Shown one piece after another: positions 21,441 through 33,160 of a stretch of 64,000 nucleotides of DNA. The position numbers and the translations under genes are program-made. The stretch covers positions 5,760,008 to 5,824,007 of the forward strand of contig CM053331.1 of the NCBI GenBank assembly GCA_028583605.1. The letters are read 5' to 3'. The stretch's first letter is position 1. Every line of letters begins with the position of its first letter. Below the pieces are notes generated by a model. The model was not told the DNA's origin. It did no database searches and was given only the letters and a program-made list of their open reading frames with translations. This DNA is from Dastarcus helophoroides. Its lineage: Eukaryota > Arthropoda > Insecta > Coleoptera > Bothrideridae.

Positions 21441-23640
21441 AAACCAACATTTTAAAAAATGGCCAAATTTGGGGAAAAAAAAAGTTTTAATTTTAAGAAA
21501 TACTCTAAAATTTAAAATTTTTTCGAAAATATGAAGAAATGTCGAGATTTAAAAAATAAATGAAAAATTTTTATTGAATCTCCTAAATTTGGCTTTCTTA
21601 AAAATTGCCACATTTTTTAGAAATTCATCTATTTTTCAAATTGTTAAAAATTTGTCCCGTTTTTTGTTTTTAAAAACTAAATTTTTTTTAAATTTCGCGG
21701 TTTTTTTTAAAGAAAGTGGAAATTCTCCACACATCCAAAATTTCCAAAAAAGTCAAAATTTTCAAAAATGTCGGAAGATTTCATAGAAAGTTAAAACTTT
21801 CAAAAAATTAAACCAAATTTTCGAAGAAAAAAAAGTTTCCATTTTAGAAAATAGTCTAAAATTTACAATTTTTTCGAAAATATGAAGAAATGTCGAGATT
21901 TAAAAAATAAATGAAGATTTTTTATTGAATCTTCTAAATTTGGCTTTCTTAAAAATTGCGACATTTTTTAGAAAATAATCTATTTTTTAAAATGTTAAAA
22001 ATGTGTCCGGTTTTTGGTTTTTTTTTAAATTCAAATTTTTTTAAATTGCTTGGTTTTTTTTTTGTTTTTTAAAATTAAAAAAAATGGAAATTCTCCACAC
22101 ATCCAAAATTTCCAAAAAAGTCAAAACTTTCAAAAATGTCGGAAGTTTTCATAGAAAGTTAAAACTTTCAAAAAATTTAAGCCAAATTTTCGAAAAAAAA
22201 GTTTCCATTTTAGAAAATAGTCTAAAATTTCAAAAATTTTCGAAAATATGAAGAAATGTCGAGATTTAAAAAATAAATGAAAAATTTTTATTGAATCTCC
22301 CAAGTTTGGCTTTCTTAAAAATTGCAACATTTTTTAGAAATTCATCTATTTTTCAAATTGTTAAAAATTTGATAACGAAGGCTTCCACAGCCAGAGTCAC
22401 TACAGGATATACTTCTTCCGGGATTGGACCGTGTCAAAGAACTAGTAAAAGTGTTCGACGTTTCGCCCACCATCGTAGGCTTCTTCAGGAACAAAGAAAA
22501 GAAAAAATGAAAAGAGGAATATTCATTTTTTCTTTTCTTTGTTCCTGAAGAAGCCCCCTACGATGGTGGGCGAAACGTCGAACACTTTTAGTAGTTCTTT
22601 GACACGATCCAATCCCGGAAGAAGTATATCCTGTATTGTTAAAAATTTGTCCGGTTTTTTGTTTTTTAAAATTTAAATTTTTTTTAAATTGCGTGGTTTT
22701 TTTTAAAGAAAGTGGAAATTCTCCACACATCCAAAATTTCCAAAAAAGTCAAAATTTTCAAAAATGTCGGAAGTTTTCATAGAAAGTTAAATCTTTCAAA
22801 AAATTTAAGCCAAATTTTCGAAAAAAAAAAGTTTCCATTTTAGAAAATAGTTTAAAATTTACAAATTTTTCGAAAATATGAAGAAATGTCGAGATTTAAA
22901 AAATAAATGAAAATTTTTTATTGAATCTCCTAAATTTGGCTTTCTTAAAAATTGCAACATTTTTTAGAAATTCATCTATTTTTCAAATTGTTAAAAATTT
23001 GTCCGGTTTTTGTTTTTTAAAATTTTAAATTTTTTTAAATTGCGTTGTTTTTTTAAAGAAAGTGGAAATTCTCCACATATCCAAAATTTCCAAAAAAGTT
23101 AAAATTTTAAAAAATGTCGGAAGTTTTCATGGAAAGTTAAATCTTTCAAAAAATTTAAGCCAAATTTTCGAAAAAAAAAGTTTCCATCTTAGAAAATAGT
23201 CTAAAATTTAAAAATTTTTCGAAAATATGAAGAAATGTCGAGATTTAAAAAATAAATGAAAAATTTTTATTGAACCTCCTAAATTTGGCTTTCTAAAAAT
23301 TGCGACATTTTTTGAAAATTCATCTATTTTCTAAAATGTTAAACATTTGTCCGGTTTTTTTTAAATTCAATTTTTTTTAAATTGCGTGGTTTTTTTTTTA
23401 AAGAAAGTGGAAATTCTCCACACAGTTAAAACTTCCAAAAAAAATCAAAATTTTCAAAAATGTTGGATATTTTCATAGAAACTTAAAACTTTTAAAAAAT
23501 GTAAGCCAAATTTTCGAAAAAAAAGTTTCAATTTTGGAAAATAGTCTAAAATTTTTAAATTTTAGAAAAATATCGAAATTATAAAGAAATGTCGAGATTT
23601 AAAAAAATTGAAGAATTCTCAATGAAATCTCCCAAAACCT
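21440..23640 (+). repeat. ~355-bp tandem array, about six units
   Basis: The block GAAATGTCGAGATTTAAAAA recurs at about 21536, 21890, 22252, 22882, 23235 and 23590. Spacing is 353-362 bp except 22252 to 22882, which is longer by about the size of the inserted element at 22372-22634 plus its target duplication. Each unit also has GAAAGTGGAAATTCTCCACA and TTTGGCTTTCTTAAAAATTG. Units are quite similar, suggesting more recent amplification than the 158-bp array. Confidence 0.85.
22357..22649. mobile_element. 263-bp foldback insertion (22372-22634) with 15-bp target-site duplication
   Basis: The 15-mer ATTGTTAAAAATTTG occurs at 22357-22371 and again at 22635-22649, where the other array units have it once. 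Between them is an element with near-perfect inverted arms (about 22401-22507 and 22528-22634). The arms contain GTGTTCGACGTTTCGCCCAC and CATCGTAGG on the left and their complements on the right. A left-only leader GAAGGCTTCCACAGCCAGAG precedes the arms. A duplication this long fits target-primed reverse transcription better than a cut-and-paste DNA transposon. It has no coding capacity. Confidence 0.85.
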
Positions 23641-24650
23641 AAATTTTTGAAAAGCCCAAATTCCAAAAAAATCATAATTATTAAACATTTCGAAATTTTG
23701 TTAGTTAAAACTTTGAGAAAAAAGTTAGAGAGTCACAAATCTCAAAAAGAAATGCAATTTAAAAAATATCTAAGTTTTCAAAAAAAGGTAAGGTTTTCAA
23801 AAAACGTCAGTATGTTGAAATCATCGATATTCTGAAAAAAGTTCAAATTTTCGAAATAAATCAAACACTTTAAAATAAAACGAAATGTTTGCAAAATAAA
23901 CCAAAATTTTAACAAGAATCGATTTAAAAAAATCGATATTTTCAGGATAAAAGCCAAATGACAAAGTAGAAATGTTTGAAAGTCAAAATTTTAAAAAATG
24001 ACGAAATTTCGAAATTTTTTAAAATTTTCATAAAAAACCAGGACTCGAAAAATCTAACTTTTTAAAAATAATGACATGTTGAGAAGATACTGTTAAAAGA
24101 CGACCTATCCAAAAAAAATTAAAAATTTTGATGAAATAAAAAAAATTTCAAAAAAAATGTTAGAAAAGTTGAAATTTTGAAAAATAACCAGAATTTCAAA
24201 ATTTTAAAGGATATGGAGATTTAAAAAAGTAAAGCATTTTTTGTTAAATTTCCAAAAAAGTAGAAATTTTTGAAGAGCCCAAATTTTGAAGAAAGGTGAA
24301 AATTATCAAAGAATTTCAATCTTCCAAAAAAAAACTAGAAATGAAGAGTAGAATTGTTAAAAAAACAAAAAAATTCTGATTAGTTGAAATTAAAAAAAGA
24401 AAAGATATACGTCTTTTTTTTAGAGTCAAAATTTTTCATTGAATATTTTCAAAGATTGAAATTTTGAAAAAACATTAAAATTTTCAATTAAGTCATTTTT
24501 TTAAATAGCTGCAAAAAGTTGACACTGATGAAGTTGCAATTTATAAATAGATCGACAATTTTAAATGCGGTGAAAGTATGAAACAAAATTAGAAATTTTA
24601 CAAAATAGTTCAAAACGTCAAAACAACTCGAATCGAATAAAGTCTAAAGA
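23641..24650. other. AT-rich filler, A-rich on plus
   Basis: Words such as AAAATTTTGAAAAA and AAAGTCAAAATTTT in irregular order, probably decayed units of the preceding array. No gene seen. Confidence 0.5.
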
Positions 24651-26020
24651 TTTACGAAGATAAGACTTCATATGTTGGTTTTGATTAGCTTTCTATCTGT
24701 AAGAAATATGGTACGGCTCTAACTAAGAGCGATTTTTAAGTCGCCATAATTATACCAGGTTCGCTCATAAATTGGAATAGAATAAGCTAAAAATGTTGGT
24801 ACACCTGTGCCGCGAAAGCGATACCTCCTAACCGTTACATGTTATACGAGCTACCATTTCTACAGAGATTAGTGACCGACGGCAAAAAATAATAATGAAT
24901 AATGAACTTGGTTCATTTTGACTTCTAATCGTTCGAGCGCCCTAGGGACACCATTAATTTGAATTTTTTCCATGTACGACACCTCGCATTAAACGATCTT
25001 TCGCAACAATTTATATAAGAGATATCTGACGATGGCAGAGTCCGATGGTTCGCTTTTACGACGAGCATAAATCACACTTACGTGTTAAAACTTTACCGAA
25101 AATTTAGGATTCTCTAAGACGAAGTTTAAACAATACGGGAAACGATTCCCACGCCGAGGTGTTAATTTCAGTGTGCGGCCACTCAGACATGGATAACGCG
25201 TTAATAATACACTCAAACTATCCAAATTACCTTCATCAAGACATCGAAATCTGTTGCTATTGAGGTCTCAATCTAAAAGCACATGTTTGTTTATGGGGTA
25301 TTTGAAGATAGATTTAATGGATTTATCGAATAATTGAACAGGTGATGAGAAAATAGAGTAATGATTTAGTTACGTTTGTATTTCAAATAGTTGAGGATTT
25401 CGGCACTCATTATTTTATTATTATTTTGTTTTTTAGTCAAGTTTCCATATATTTCCAAATTTACCCCAGTAGTGTGCTGATTTAGGCCATTGGTGCTAGT
25501 GGTCACGGTTTCAGGAGGACTCGCCCTACGTTCGAGTTGCTCATCGTCGAGCTTTCTAAAATTATTTATTGCCCACGATTTCTTTTGATGTGTAACAAAA
25601 ATTTTTCACAGAAACCGAGATGTATCACGTAAAATGTGGACAGTTAGACCAATAAATAAAATCTGAAAATTATTACGTGTCACACATCTAACCCAGACTT
25701 GTCAGCGAGGAAACATTAGCTGCATTTAAAATTCAAATTAGATACCTTCCTGAGGTGTACAATTTTACAACAGTGAAAGCTCTTGTTAAAAATCTCTGAC
25801 ATAGTACGAACCTATATCTGCGAGACATTTTAGGAAGTCTATTAATATTCATATTGTTTTGTGTGTCGTAAAATTAATATATCTGGTCACCGATGATGAT
25901 GCAGTTAACGGTACATATTCGCATATCAAGATCTAACACTTAGGAACCAAACATTTTTATAGACTTTGATAAAAATTAACATAATTTTTATAGACTTTGA
26001 TAAAAATGTAACAAATCATG
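24651..26020. other. Non-repetitive stretch, no gene recognised
   Basis: Higher-complexity sequence. Apart from a tRNA-like segment near 25485-25545, I see no open frame, RNA gene or tandem repeat. Confidence 0.4.
25485..25545 (+). mobile_element. tRNA-like promoter boxes, possible SINE head
   Basis: TTGGTGCTAGTGGTCACGG resembles a pol III A-box and CGTTCGAGTTGC about 35 bases later resembles a B-box. Acceptor-stem pairing and a CCA-side match are not evident, so this reads as a degenerate tRNA-derived SINE rather than a tRNA gene. Confidence 0.3.
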
Positions 26021-26420
26021 TAGAGTAGTATCGTGAAAAAAATAGTAAAATTTGAGAATTTTTAGCGGTAGCGTTTTTGCACGATCGTTATCTGAAGTTG
26101 CATATTTCATGGAATTTCCGCATGTTGGGCAAAAATCTTAAAATAATAGTAACTAGATAGATTTAGCTTAAGTTCCCGTCTCGCAAATGTTTCGAATAAG
26201 CAGTACTGTTCACAAAATCTACTGCACAACGACTGAGAGATTTGAATTATTGTATCCACGTATACAGTCTATGCTAAAAATCGAGAAGTGGTGGCATTCT
26301 GGCGCTTATGTCTCACTATACAGTATCGGCCAGTACACTATTTCGGTCTGCTTGCCAATGAGAACGACAAAGCAAACTTCTAATATGAGGCAAGACGGAA
26401 AGAGAAACTAAATCGGCAGA
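26020..26420 (+). mobile_element. Dispersed repeat shared with 63340-63690
   Basis: Shared blocks in the same order include TAAAATTTGAGAATTT, a GCGTTTTTGCACGATCG block, AATAAGCAGTACTGT, AAAATCTACTGCACAACGAC, TATTGTATCCACG and GGCATTCTGGCGCTTATG. The copy at 63340 has diverged versions of each. The plus-strand frame at 26187-26411 has no recognisable domain and is not conserved as a frame in the second copy. Confidence 0.6.
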
Positions 26421-26699
26421 GATGCCACATGGTAATTCATTTATGTGTATCTCCTTCATTATGGCCGGGATAAATCGCTTCAGCGCTTCTTCGATTCAAC
26501 AATTGCGAGAATGATAAGGGTACATGTGTAGCGCACATGTCACCTGGCATCGATTGACATTATTTCAACATGGACTTACGACTGGACCGAATATGCATTA
26601 AATAAATCATCCTCTAGTAACCCGTCCGTCGCGGGCGTAAGGAGCATACAACGCATACGGGCGGCACTATCGAGGAGGCGGCAATTAGTCGGGGATTTA

Positions 26700-29220
26700 A
26701 TCCAAATTAAAAATACTTCAAAATAGAATTTTCCGAACTTTTAAACTCAAATATTTCATATTGTTCCTTAAATTGTGACAGTAATCCGAAAATGTTAGTC
26801 AAAAATTCGCGGAAAAAACCGAAGTTTCTAGTTTTTTCAGTTAACACACAAAAAAAGTAGAACTTGAAAAAAAATTTTAAAATCTCTTGAAAAAAAACGA
26901 AGTTTTGAGTTTATGCCAACAATTTAAGAGAAAAAGTAAAAATTTAAAATAAGCACTCGAAATTTTGCGAAAAAAAATTTAGTAAAATTTTAAAAGTAAA
27001 GGAAAAATCTCCCCAAAAAGTCAAACTAGCGTATAAATTTAGTTTTCTTGAAGATAATAAAAAAGTATAAATTTAATACTCAGAATTTAGGAAATAACTT
27101 CCAGCAAAAAAAAAGAAATTTTTAGCAAAATGTTTGGATGAAACTCGACAGAAAAGTAAAACATTAAAAAAAAATATTTAAAAAATATTCGGCACTTTGA
27201 GAATAAAATTGAAGATTAATCGCGAGCCCAACCGCTACTTTGATACACGCTTCGCTATCGGCCAAAAAAAAGTGTTTTCATTAATTTTACATAAAATAGG
27301 CCTTTTGTTAATTTATAAGGTTTCTAAAGATATTTAAATTCGAAGTCTGGTAATTAGTTAATTGTTAAACAAAAGCTACTAACTAAATTCCTTTTGTGGA
27401 GATCTTATGGCAAGATTAAGTTGTATACTTAATAAGAAAACTTGCAATGTTTTTAACTGTCATAACATTATAATTTAGATATTAAATATACTACCTAAAC
27501 TATTAAGAAATTTAATTTTTTTAGGTTTTTCATGGTTTAAAGAATTAATAATTACCAGACTGATTAAAACAATTATAAATATCGCAAAATTATAATCATA
27601 TTAAGTATAGTTGCCATAAAACCTCAGCGAAAGAAAAAAACATATTAGCAACTCTAATTTAATAATTATTATTCTACTTGGAATCTAAACGAAAAATCTA
27701 AAACTTTATGTAAATTCAATGAAAACACTTCTCCCAGCAGATTTTTTTTCTTTTACACGTTTAGATGATTTGGTCAATTTGTCAAATTTTTGAATTTATA
27801 TTTAATAACATAATAAAAAAGAATTTTACTTGCTATGTTATGGAAATAATTGCGAAAAACTGAATTGTTTTTTTCAAATCTTTATTTGTTAATAACAGCG
27901 GCAATTGTTTATGTGTCGATATTTAAATCCAGAAATTTCGACTTTTTTCTCAAAATGAAAAACTATAAATTTCCAGAAAAGATAAAACTTCGAAGAAAAT
28001 AATTAAAATTAAGCAACATTAGTCGAATAATGTTGTATAAAATTTTACTTTTTTCTTTTAAAAGATTTTAAAACTGATATTTATCGAATTTAAATACAAA
28101 CTTTGGTTGCTATTCCTTCAACTTTGAATTTATAAAGGGATCATTTTGTAAAGAAAGACATATTCTTGAGAAAAATACACCATTCGTTGAAAATTCAAAA
28201 ATGTTTATACAAATTTCTGGAGTTGAGAAATTTGAGTTTAGACTGAAAATTTTAACAAAAAAAGTGTAATTTTCGATAAAGCTTACTTTTTTAAAATATA
28301 AATATTCTAGACATTACGAGTTTTTTCTGAAATTTCATGTTATTTAAATTTAAAGATTTTTATTTTTTGACTTAAAATTTTGACCTTTAATTCAAATTTC
28401 TAGAAAAAAAGGTTGAATTTGGAAGTCAAAATTTAAACTTTGCATTTCTTAAAATCCAAACTCCAAATTAAAAACAAAACAAAAATATTACATTTTAATC
28501 AAGAAAACACTCAACATTTAGACATTTTTGGGGGGAAATTGTGAACTTTTTTTGGAAATTCTTCTTTTTTTTCGAAATTTGAACATTAAATTATAAATTA
28601 ATTATGAATTTTCGACAATAAAGACGAATTTTTTTCAATTTTTAAACTCAATTTTTCAATGTTGTCGCAATTTTAAAATTGCAACAAACAAATATGAGAA
28701 AGTGTTACTTTAAAAATGTGAGAAAAAATTTGAAATTTTGATAAGAAAGTTTCTGAAAAAATCAAAATTTTGGAAAAATTTTAAATCTTATAAAAATAAA
28801 AAACCAGAGATTTAGAGTTAAAACTATTATAATTTTAATATTTTGAGAATACATTTCAAATTCTTTAAGGCACTTTTACTTTCTTATAAAATTCCTAACT
28901 AGTTACTTCAAATTTTATTTATTTATTTTTTTACTTCAATTTTATATTTCAAAGTCGATTTTTTACATTAAATTCAAACTTTTAATCGTGTTCTTGAAAT
29001 TCGTTAAGAATGGTTTCTGAAATTTCGATTTTCAATTCGAATTTCCGACTTTTAAGTCAAACTTTCAAAAATAAGTTAATCATTTTTTTAAATGAAAATT
29101 AAAATTTTAAGTTTAAATGATTGTCTTGACATTTTAAGAAAAAAAATGAGATTGCGAAAAAAGTCTACATTTTAAGGTCATAATTTTAGAAAAGAGTAGA
29201 ATTTCGAATATAAACTCGAA
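26700..29220. other. AT-rich filler, about 2.5 kb
   Basis: Long stretch of A/T-rich words (AAATTTTAAAAA, GAAATTTCGA) with no steady period and no gene. A short complex island at 27220-27480 is not recognised. Confidence 0.5.
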
Positions 29221-29227
29221 ATGAGGA

Positions 29228-29391
29228 CGCATGGGTTCTCATAATTTGATAAGCGATTCGGTCGAACAGTATTAAATTTATTGAATCGTCCAACCATTTC
29301 CACTCTTAACCATCTTCTTGCAGAATTCGAATAATTAATTTGTCTTTACACATCCAGCTGACCGAAATTATGATGTATTGGCCAACTCGGG
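29228..29391 (+). promoter_or_regulatory. Leader of the transposase-like gene, duplicated at 30361-30520
   Basis: Blocks TCATAATTTGATAAGCG, an AACCATTTCCACTCTTAAC region, TCTTTACACATCCAGCTGAC and GACCGAAATTATG recur in diverged form at 30361-30520 (TCATGATTTGATAAGCG, ACGTTATAGCAGACCGAAAT). Both lie upstream of where the coding frame would begin, so this is probably promoter and 5' untranslated sequence of the mobile gene. The second copy has lost its coding part. Confidence 0.5.
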
Positions 29392-30036
29392 ATGTTATTG
29401 TTATTCGATTCAGAAGAAAAAGTGCTAATTATTAAGTGGTATTTAACCTCCCAGAGCGCTGAAGAAGTCGTTGGGCGATTCGCTTTTTCCTACGAAGATC
29501 GACCAATACCTGATGCAAAGACGGTGTTAAATATCGTCCACCATTTTGAAAAATCGGGATGCATAACAGGTTGTAATAACAAGAGTTGTTTGGAAGCGTG
29601 TCAACCTGAATGTGCCAGGCCATTATCCGAAGAAAGAATGGCTAAGGAGTTAGCTGTATTGCATTTGTCGAAGCAAAATGAACCTTGTTCTAGTGAACAG
29701 ATCGCAGAAGAAGTTAATGTGCCATCGCGAACAGTGCGAAATAGAAATGGGTACAACTGTTATAAAGTTTCTGAAACCCAAGAAATATTTCCTGAAGATG
29801 GATACAAACGTCTTGAGTTTTGTGAGTCTATGAGAGAAAAAGTTGATGTCGATGGACATTTCTTAACCCACGTACAAGAAAGACCATGTAATTTAGACCA
29901 TTTACGGGATCGAATTGTAGAAGTCCTAGATAATATTCCTCCTGAGATGTTGGCACGCGTAAGAACTGAATTTTACGACAGATTAGGTTATTGCGAAACA
30001 CCAGGAGGGAACATTTTTGAACCACTTATTACATAA
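29392..30036 (+). pseudogene. DUF4817-type mobile-element protein lacking its catalytic core (214 aa)
   Basis: The frame starts at ATG 29392, with an in-frame TGA at 29371-29373, and ends with TAA at 30034. Residues ~1-60 (EEKVLIIKWYLTSQSAEEV, then VLNIVHHFEKSGCI) resemble the N-terminal helix-turn-helix of arthropod DUF4817 proteins of mariner-like transposons. Residues ~80-130 (ERMAKELAVL, then EQIAEEVNVPSRTVRN) look like the second DNA-binding helix-turn-helix. Residues ~160-214 (LDHLRDRIVEVLDNIPPEML, then YDRLGYCETPGGNIFEPLI) match the C-terminal tail typical of the same proteins. The whole DDE/D nuclease region expected between residues ~150 and ~160 is missing, yet the frame is open throughout. 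The product could bind DNA but could not catalyse transposition. A simple defective element is most likely; a retained DNA-binding role is possible but unsupported. Confidence 0.7.
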
Positions 30037-30360
30037 GCATTTTTTCTTTCATTTTTTTTGTTGAATTATTTTTTAAGTTTTCAGTTTAGATTGTCATCAC
30101 ACCGGATGATTATTTTTACACACACACAGTTCATTTATCTTTTAGAATTTTTGTTGTATTTTTCGTCAGACCCGGTTGATTAAAGGAAACGAAATCGTAA
30201 AATATCTGCAACTATTTTCTTGCTTTTTAGGGTGTGAAAATAATTGTAGAATCAATTAATACGTAAAGATGTATTTCCCATTTAAAGCGACACTTTTTTA
30301 TTGAGCTCCGATAAGGTACTGATGCAATATCTACAAGACAGGTGTGCAGTTTCCAGCTGA

Positions 30361-30520
30361 ATGCGTGGTCATGATTTGATAAGCGCGTCTATCAAACAAT
30401 ACATTGAAACAGTGTAAATCATACCATCCTTCTCTTTCCTTACAACATTTTGATATATTCCTTGTTCCTTACACGTTATAGCAGACCGAAATCGTGTACT
30501 GGCCCATAGTGTATGCGGCG
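30361..30520 (+). repeat. Second, coding-less copy of the leader at 29228-29391
   Basis: Shares TGATTTGATAAGCG, a CATACCATCCTTCTCTTTCC region in place of CAACCATTTCCACTCTTAAC, and AGCAGACCGAAATCGTGTA. The sequence after it does not contain the transposase frame. This indicates an ancestral tandem pair with one deleted member. Confidence 0.5.
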
Positions 30521-30539
30521 GACAACGTTCTAACAGCTT

Positions 30540-30599
30540 TTTGTTAAAATTACTGGCAGTCGTTTGGTCGCAATGCCTCAGCTAGCTGCGATGTATTGC
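30540..30599 (+). mobile_element. Left half of a dispersed repeat split by the hAT insertion
   Basis: CGTTTGGTCGCAATGCCTCA and GCTAGCTGCGATGTATTG correspond to CATTTGGTCGCAACGTCTGA and CCAGCTGTGGTGTGTTG near 63708-63745. The right half continues at 33057. Confidence 0.6.
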
Positions 30600-33064
30600 C
30601 AGGCCCGTAATCAGAGGGAAGGCTAGGGGACTGCAGCCCCCCCCCCCCCGAAATTTTTTGGCTTCACACTAGATAGAACTGAATTTTCCAGATGTGCGAC
30701 CTTTTTAAAAACCATTTTTAATAGATCATTTTGTTTTCGTACTGAAATGTGAGGATGTTTTTTTTTTGTCAAATTTTGCGCCATTTCTTTTTATTAGAGA
30801 GGATTTTAGGTACAATAGAGCAAGGCAAAAAGGTGAGCAAAATGTTGAATTAGGCAAAAACGAAAAGCTAAAGAAGGCACCAAAAAGGTAAAATACTCTA
30901 AGGCAGCCAAAACTAACAATTAACAAAAAAAAACATTTTGAAATCTCAGTCGAAATTTTAAAAAAAAATAGATTTTAGGTTATACTCGGAATGTTTAAAA
31001 GGGGCATAACATTTTCAAATGAAGAAGTTCTTAAAATTTCGAATTCATTCTCGAATTTTCGCCTTAAACGTTAAAATTTTTACCTTAATCTCATTCAATC
31101 TTTTCAAGAATTTTGACATTTAAATCTGAGATTTCGTTTCGAGAAAAATTTAAACTTTTCTTAAAATTTCTTTTTTTTTATTTGATATTTTAATCTTACG
31201 TTTTGAATAATAAAAAAATTCGAAATTTTTTGTTATGAAGTTGTTTTGTTTATATTTCGATTACGATTTCGAAAATTCGACTTGTTTTCTCCAAAATTCG
31301 AATTCCGAGTGAAAACTTCCAAAAAAATATTGAAATTTCTATCTTAGTTATCAAATTTCAACTTTAATTGTACTTTTAATCACGACATTTCAACTTTAAA
31401 TTCATATTTCTAGTAGCAAAACTTGATTTATAAAATTTTTACAACTTATTACGACGAGTTTAAAAATGTCAAGATTAAAGTCGAAATTTTGAAAAAAATG
31501 AGCTTAATGACTAGTTTATTTTTCAAAATTTTTACCTTAGCACTGGTTCAAAATTAAGACTTCTTCAAAATATTTTGACTTTCTAGACATTTAATTTATA
31601 AAAATCCCCTGACCATTTTGAGATGACACTAAAAGTGTCAGGAAATCTTAAAGCTTGTTTTTGGAATTTTGTTCCAAAAAAAATGTTAAGTGTTGTTAGT
31701 TTTTGTTAATAGATTTTATCTCTTGGAAATGAGAGATTTTTTTTAGAAAATTTTAACTTCAATCCTTTTTTTTTCAAAAATTATGGCTTCTTTTCTCTTC
31801 GGATTTAGAGATTAATTTAAAATGTTAACTTATTTCTAAAATTTTGAATTTAAAAAACTAAAAATTTCGAGTTCGAACAGGTCACATTAAGAATTAACAT
31901 ATCCTAATTTTGTTCGGGAATTCAAAATTTTCAAAAAGTTAATATTTTCGGAAATGTTTAATGATGAATTTTGGTTATTTTTAAGTATGAACACGGCAGT
32001 AATTAAACTTTTTCTAGAACGAGTTTGTCCACTCCAAATGTAGACTTTTCTAGACATTTCGAATTAATATTCCAGATTCAAAAAACTCAAGATTAAGTTC
32101 AGAATTTCGATACCTGACATTTTTCACAAAAATTTTGGCGAAATTTTCAGGTTTCTAGAAAGAATCGAAGTTTAAAAAAATATTTGTGGGTTAGAAGTAA
32201 ATACCAAGATTTTAAACTTTGAATTTTGAGAAACAAAAAGTAAAAGTATTAACATACTTCTCATTTAACAAAAAATCTAATTCAAATTGAAAATTTCCAA
32301 AAAAGGTCGAAATTTTGAAATTAAAAGTAAAACTTACAAAAAAACGATAAATAACTTTATAGCAAACACTTTTTTTCGAAATTCGAAAGAATGAAATGCA
32401 TTTTCGACTGCAACTTCAGATAGCAACAATAATTCCCAAAATTGTCCAAAATAAAAAACGTAGGAATTGAAATTGTTGTAAGTTAGAAAAAGAGTTGGAC
32501 GCCAAGAGGAAACTTGAACTTAAAAAAAAGCATCTAATCTCCCAGAATTTAGAAAGAAAAATTCTAAATGTTTAAATTTGAAATAAAAGTTAAAATTATG
32601 AATTTAATCGAGATTTGAAAAAAATTTAAAAAAAAAGATTTTTCTCCGGCTGACTTCAAACTATGCTTTTAAATAGAGCACTTTCTAGGGGCATTTTTCA
32701 TACACAAGTGCAGGTTATAGAAGACAGTTCAAAGATAAATCCTAGAAAAGGAACATCTTGCGAGTAATTTTATCATCTTATCCACACATCTGTTTTTATT
32801 TAGAAATTAAATTAAGGTAACTAGGCAACATTGTTGTTAAATTACTTTGTCAGAATGTCAGAAGAGTTAAACTCTAGGAATGTTTTTAGTGTATTTTTTT
32901 ATATTTTATAATATACTTGTGTACAATAATAATATTAATGGTAAAGTGGTATTGAACCGTAGCTTCTTAGCTCTAACCTAAACGCAAACAAAGATTAGGT
33001 AGTTTTATCAGAAGGATCGCAGCCCCCCGTCGAAAAAAATCCTGGTTACGGGCCTGTGTATTGT
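30592..33064. mobile_element. hAT-like non-autonomous transposon (30600-33056, 2457 bp) with 8-bp target duplication
   Basis: Terminal inverted repeats are CAGGCCCGTAATCAG on the left and CTGGTTACGGGCCTG on the right (one mismatch). Flanks TGTATTGC (30592-30599) and TGTATTGT (33057-33064) form an 8-bp target duplication, the hallmark length of hAT insertions. The empty site is represented by the related repeat at 63740 (TGTGTTGT followed by ATATCGACGG). Subterminal C-runs lie at about 30639-30651 and 33023-33028. The interior is AT-rich filler with no transposase frame, so mobility would depend on an enzyme supplied elsewhere. Confidence 0.85.
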
Positions 33065-33160
33065 ATATCGACGGCTGGTTCAACGTAACTACTGTGTTGC
33101 GCTTAATTGTCATAAGGATATTGAATAAATCAAAATTTTAATAAAAAAACTACAATAAGT
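33057..33160 (+). mobile_element. Right half of the dispersed repeat split by the hAT insertion
   Basis: ATATCGACGGCTGGTTCAAC, GTAACTACTGTGTTGCGC and GGATATTGAATAAATCA parallel the blocks at 63747-63815. Confidence 0.6.
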
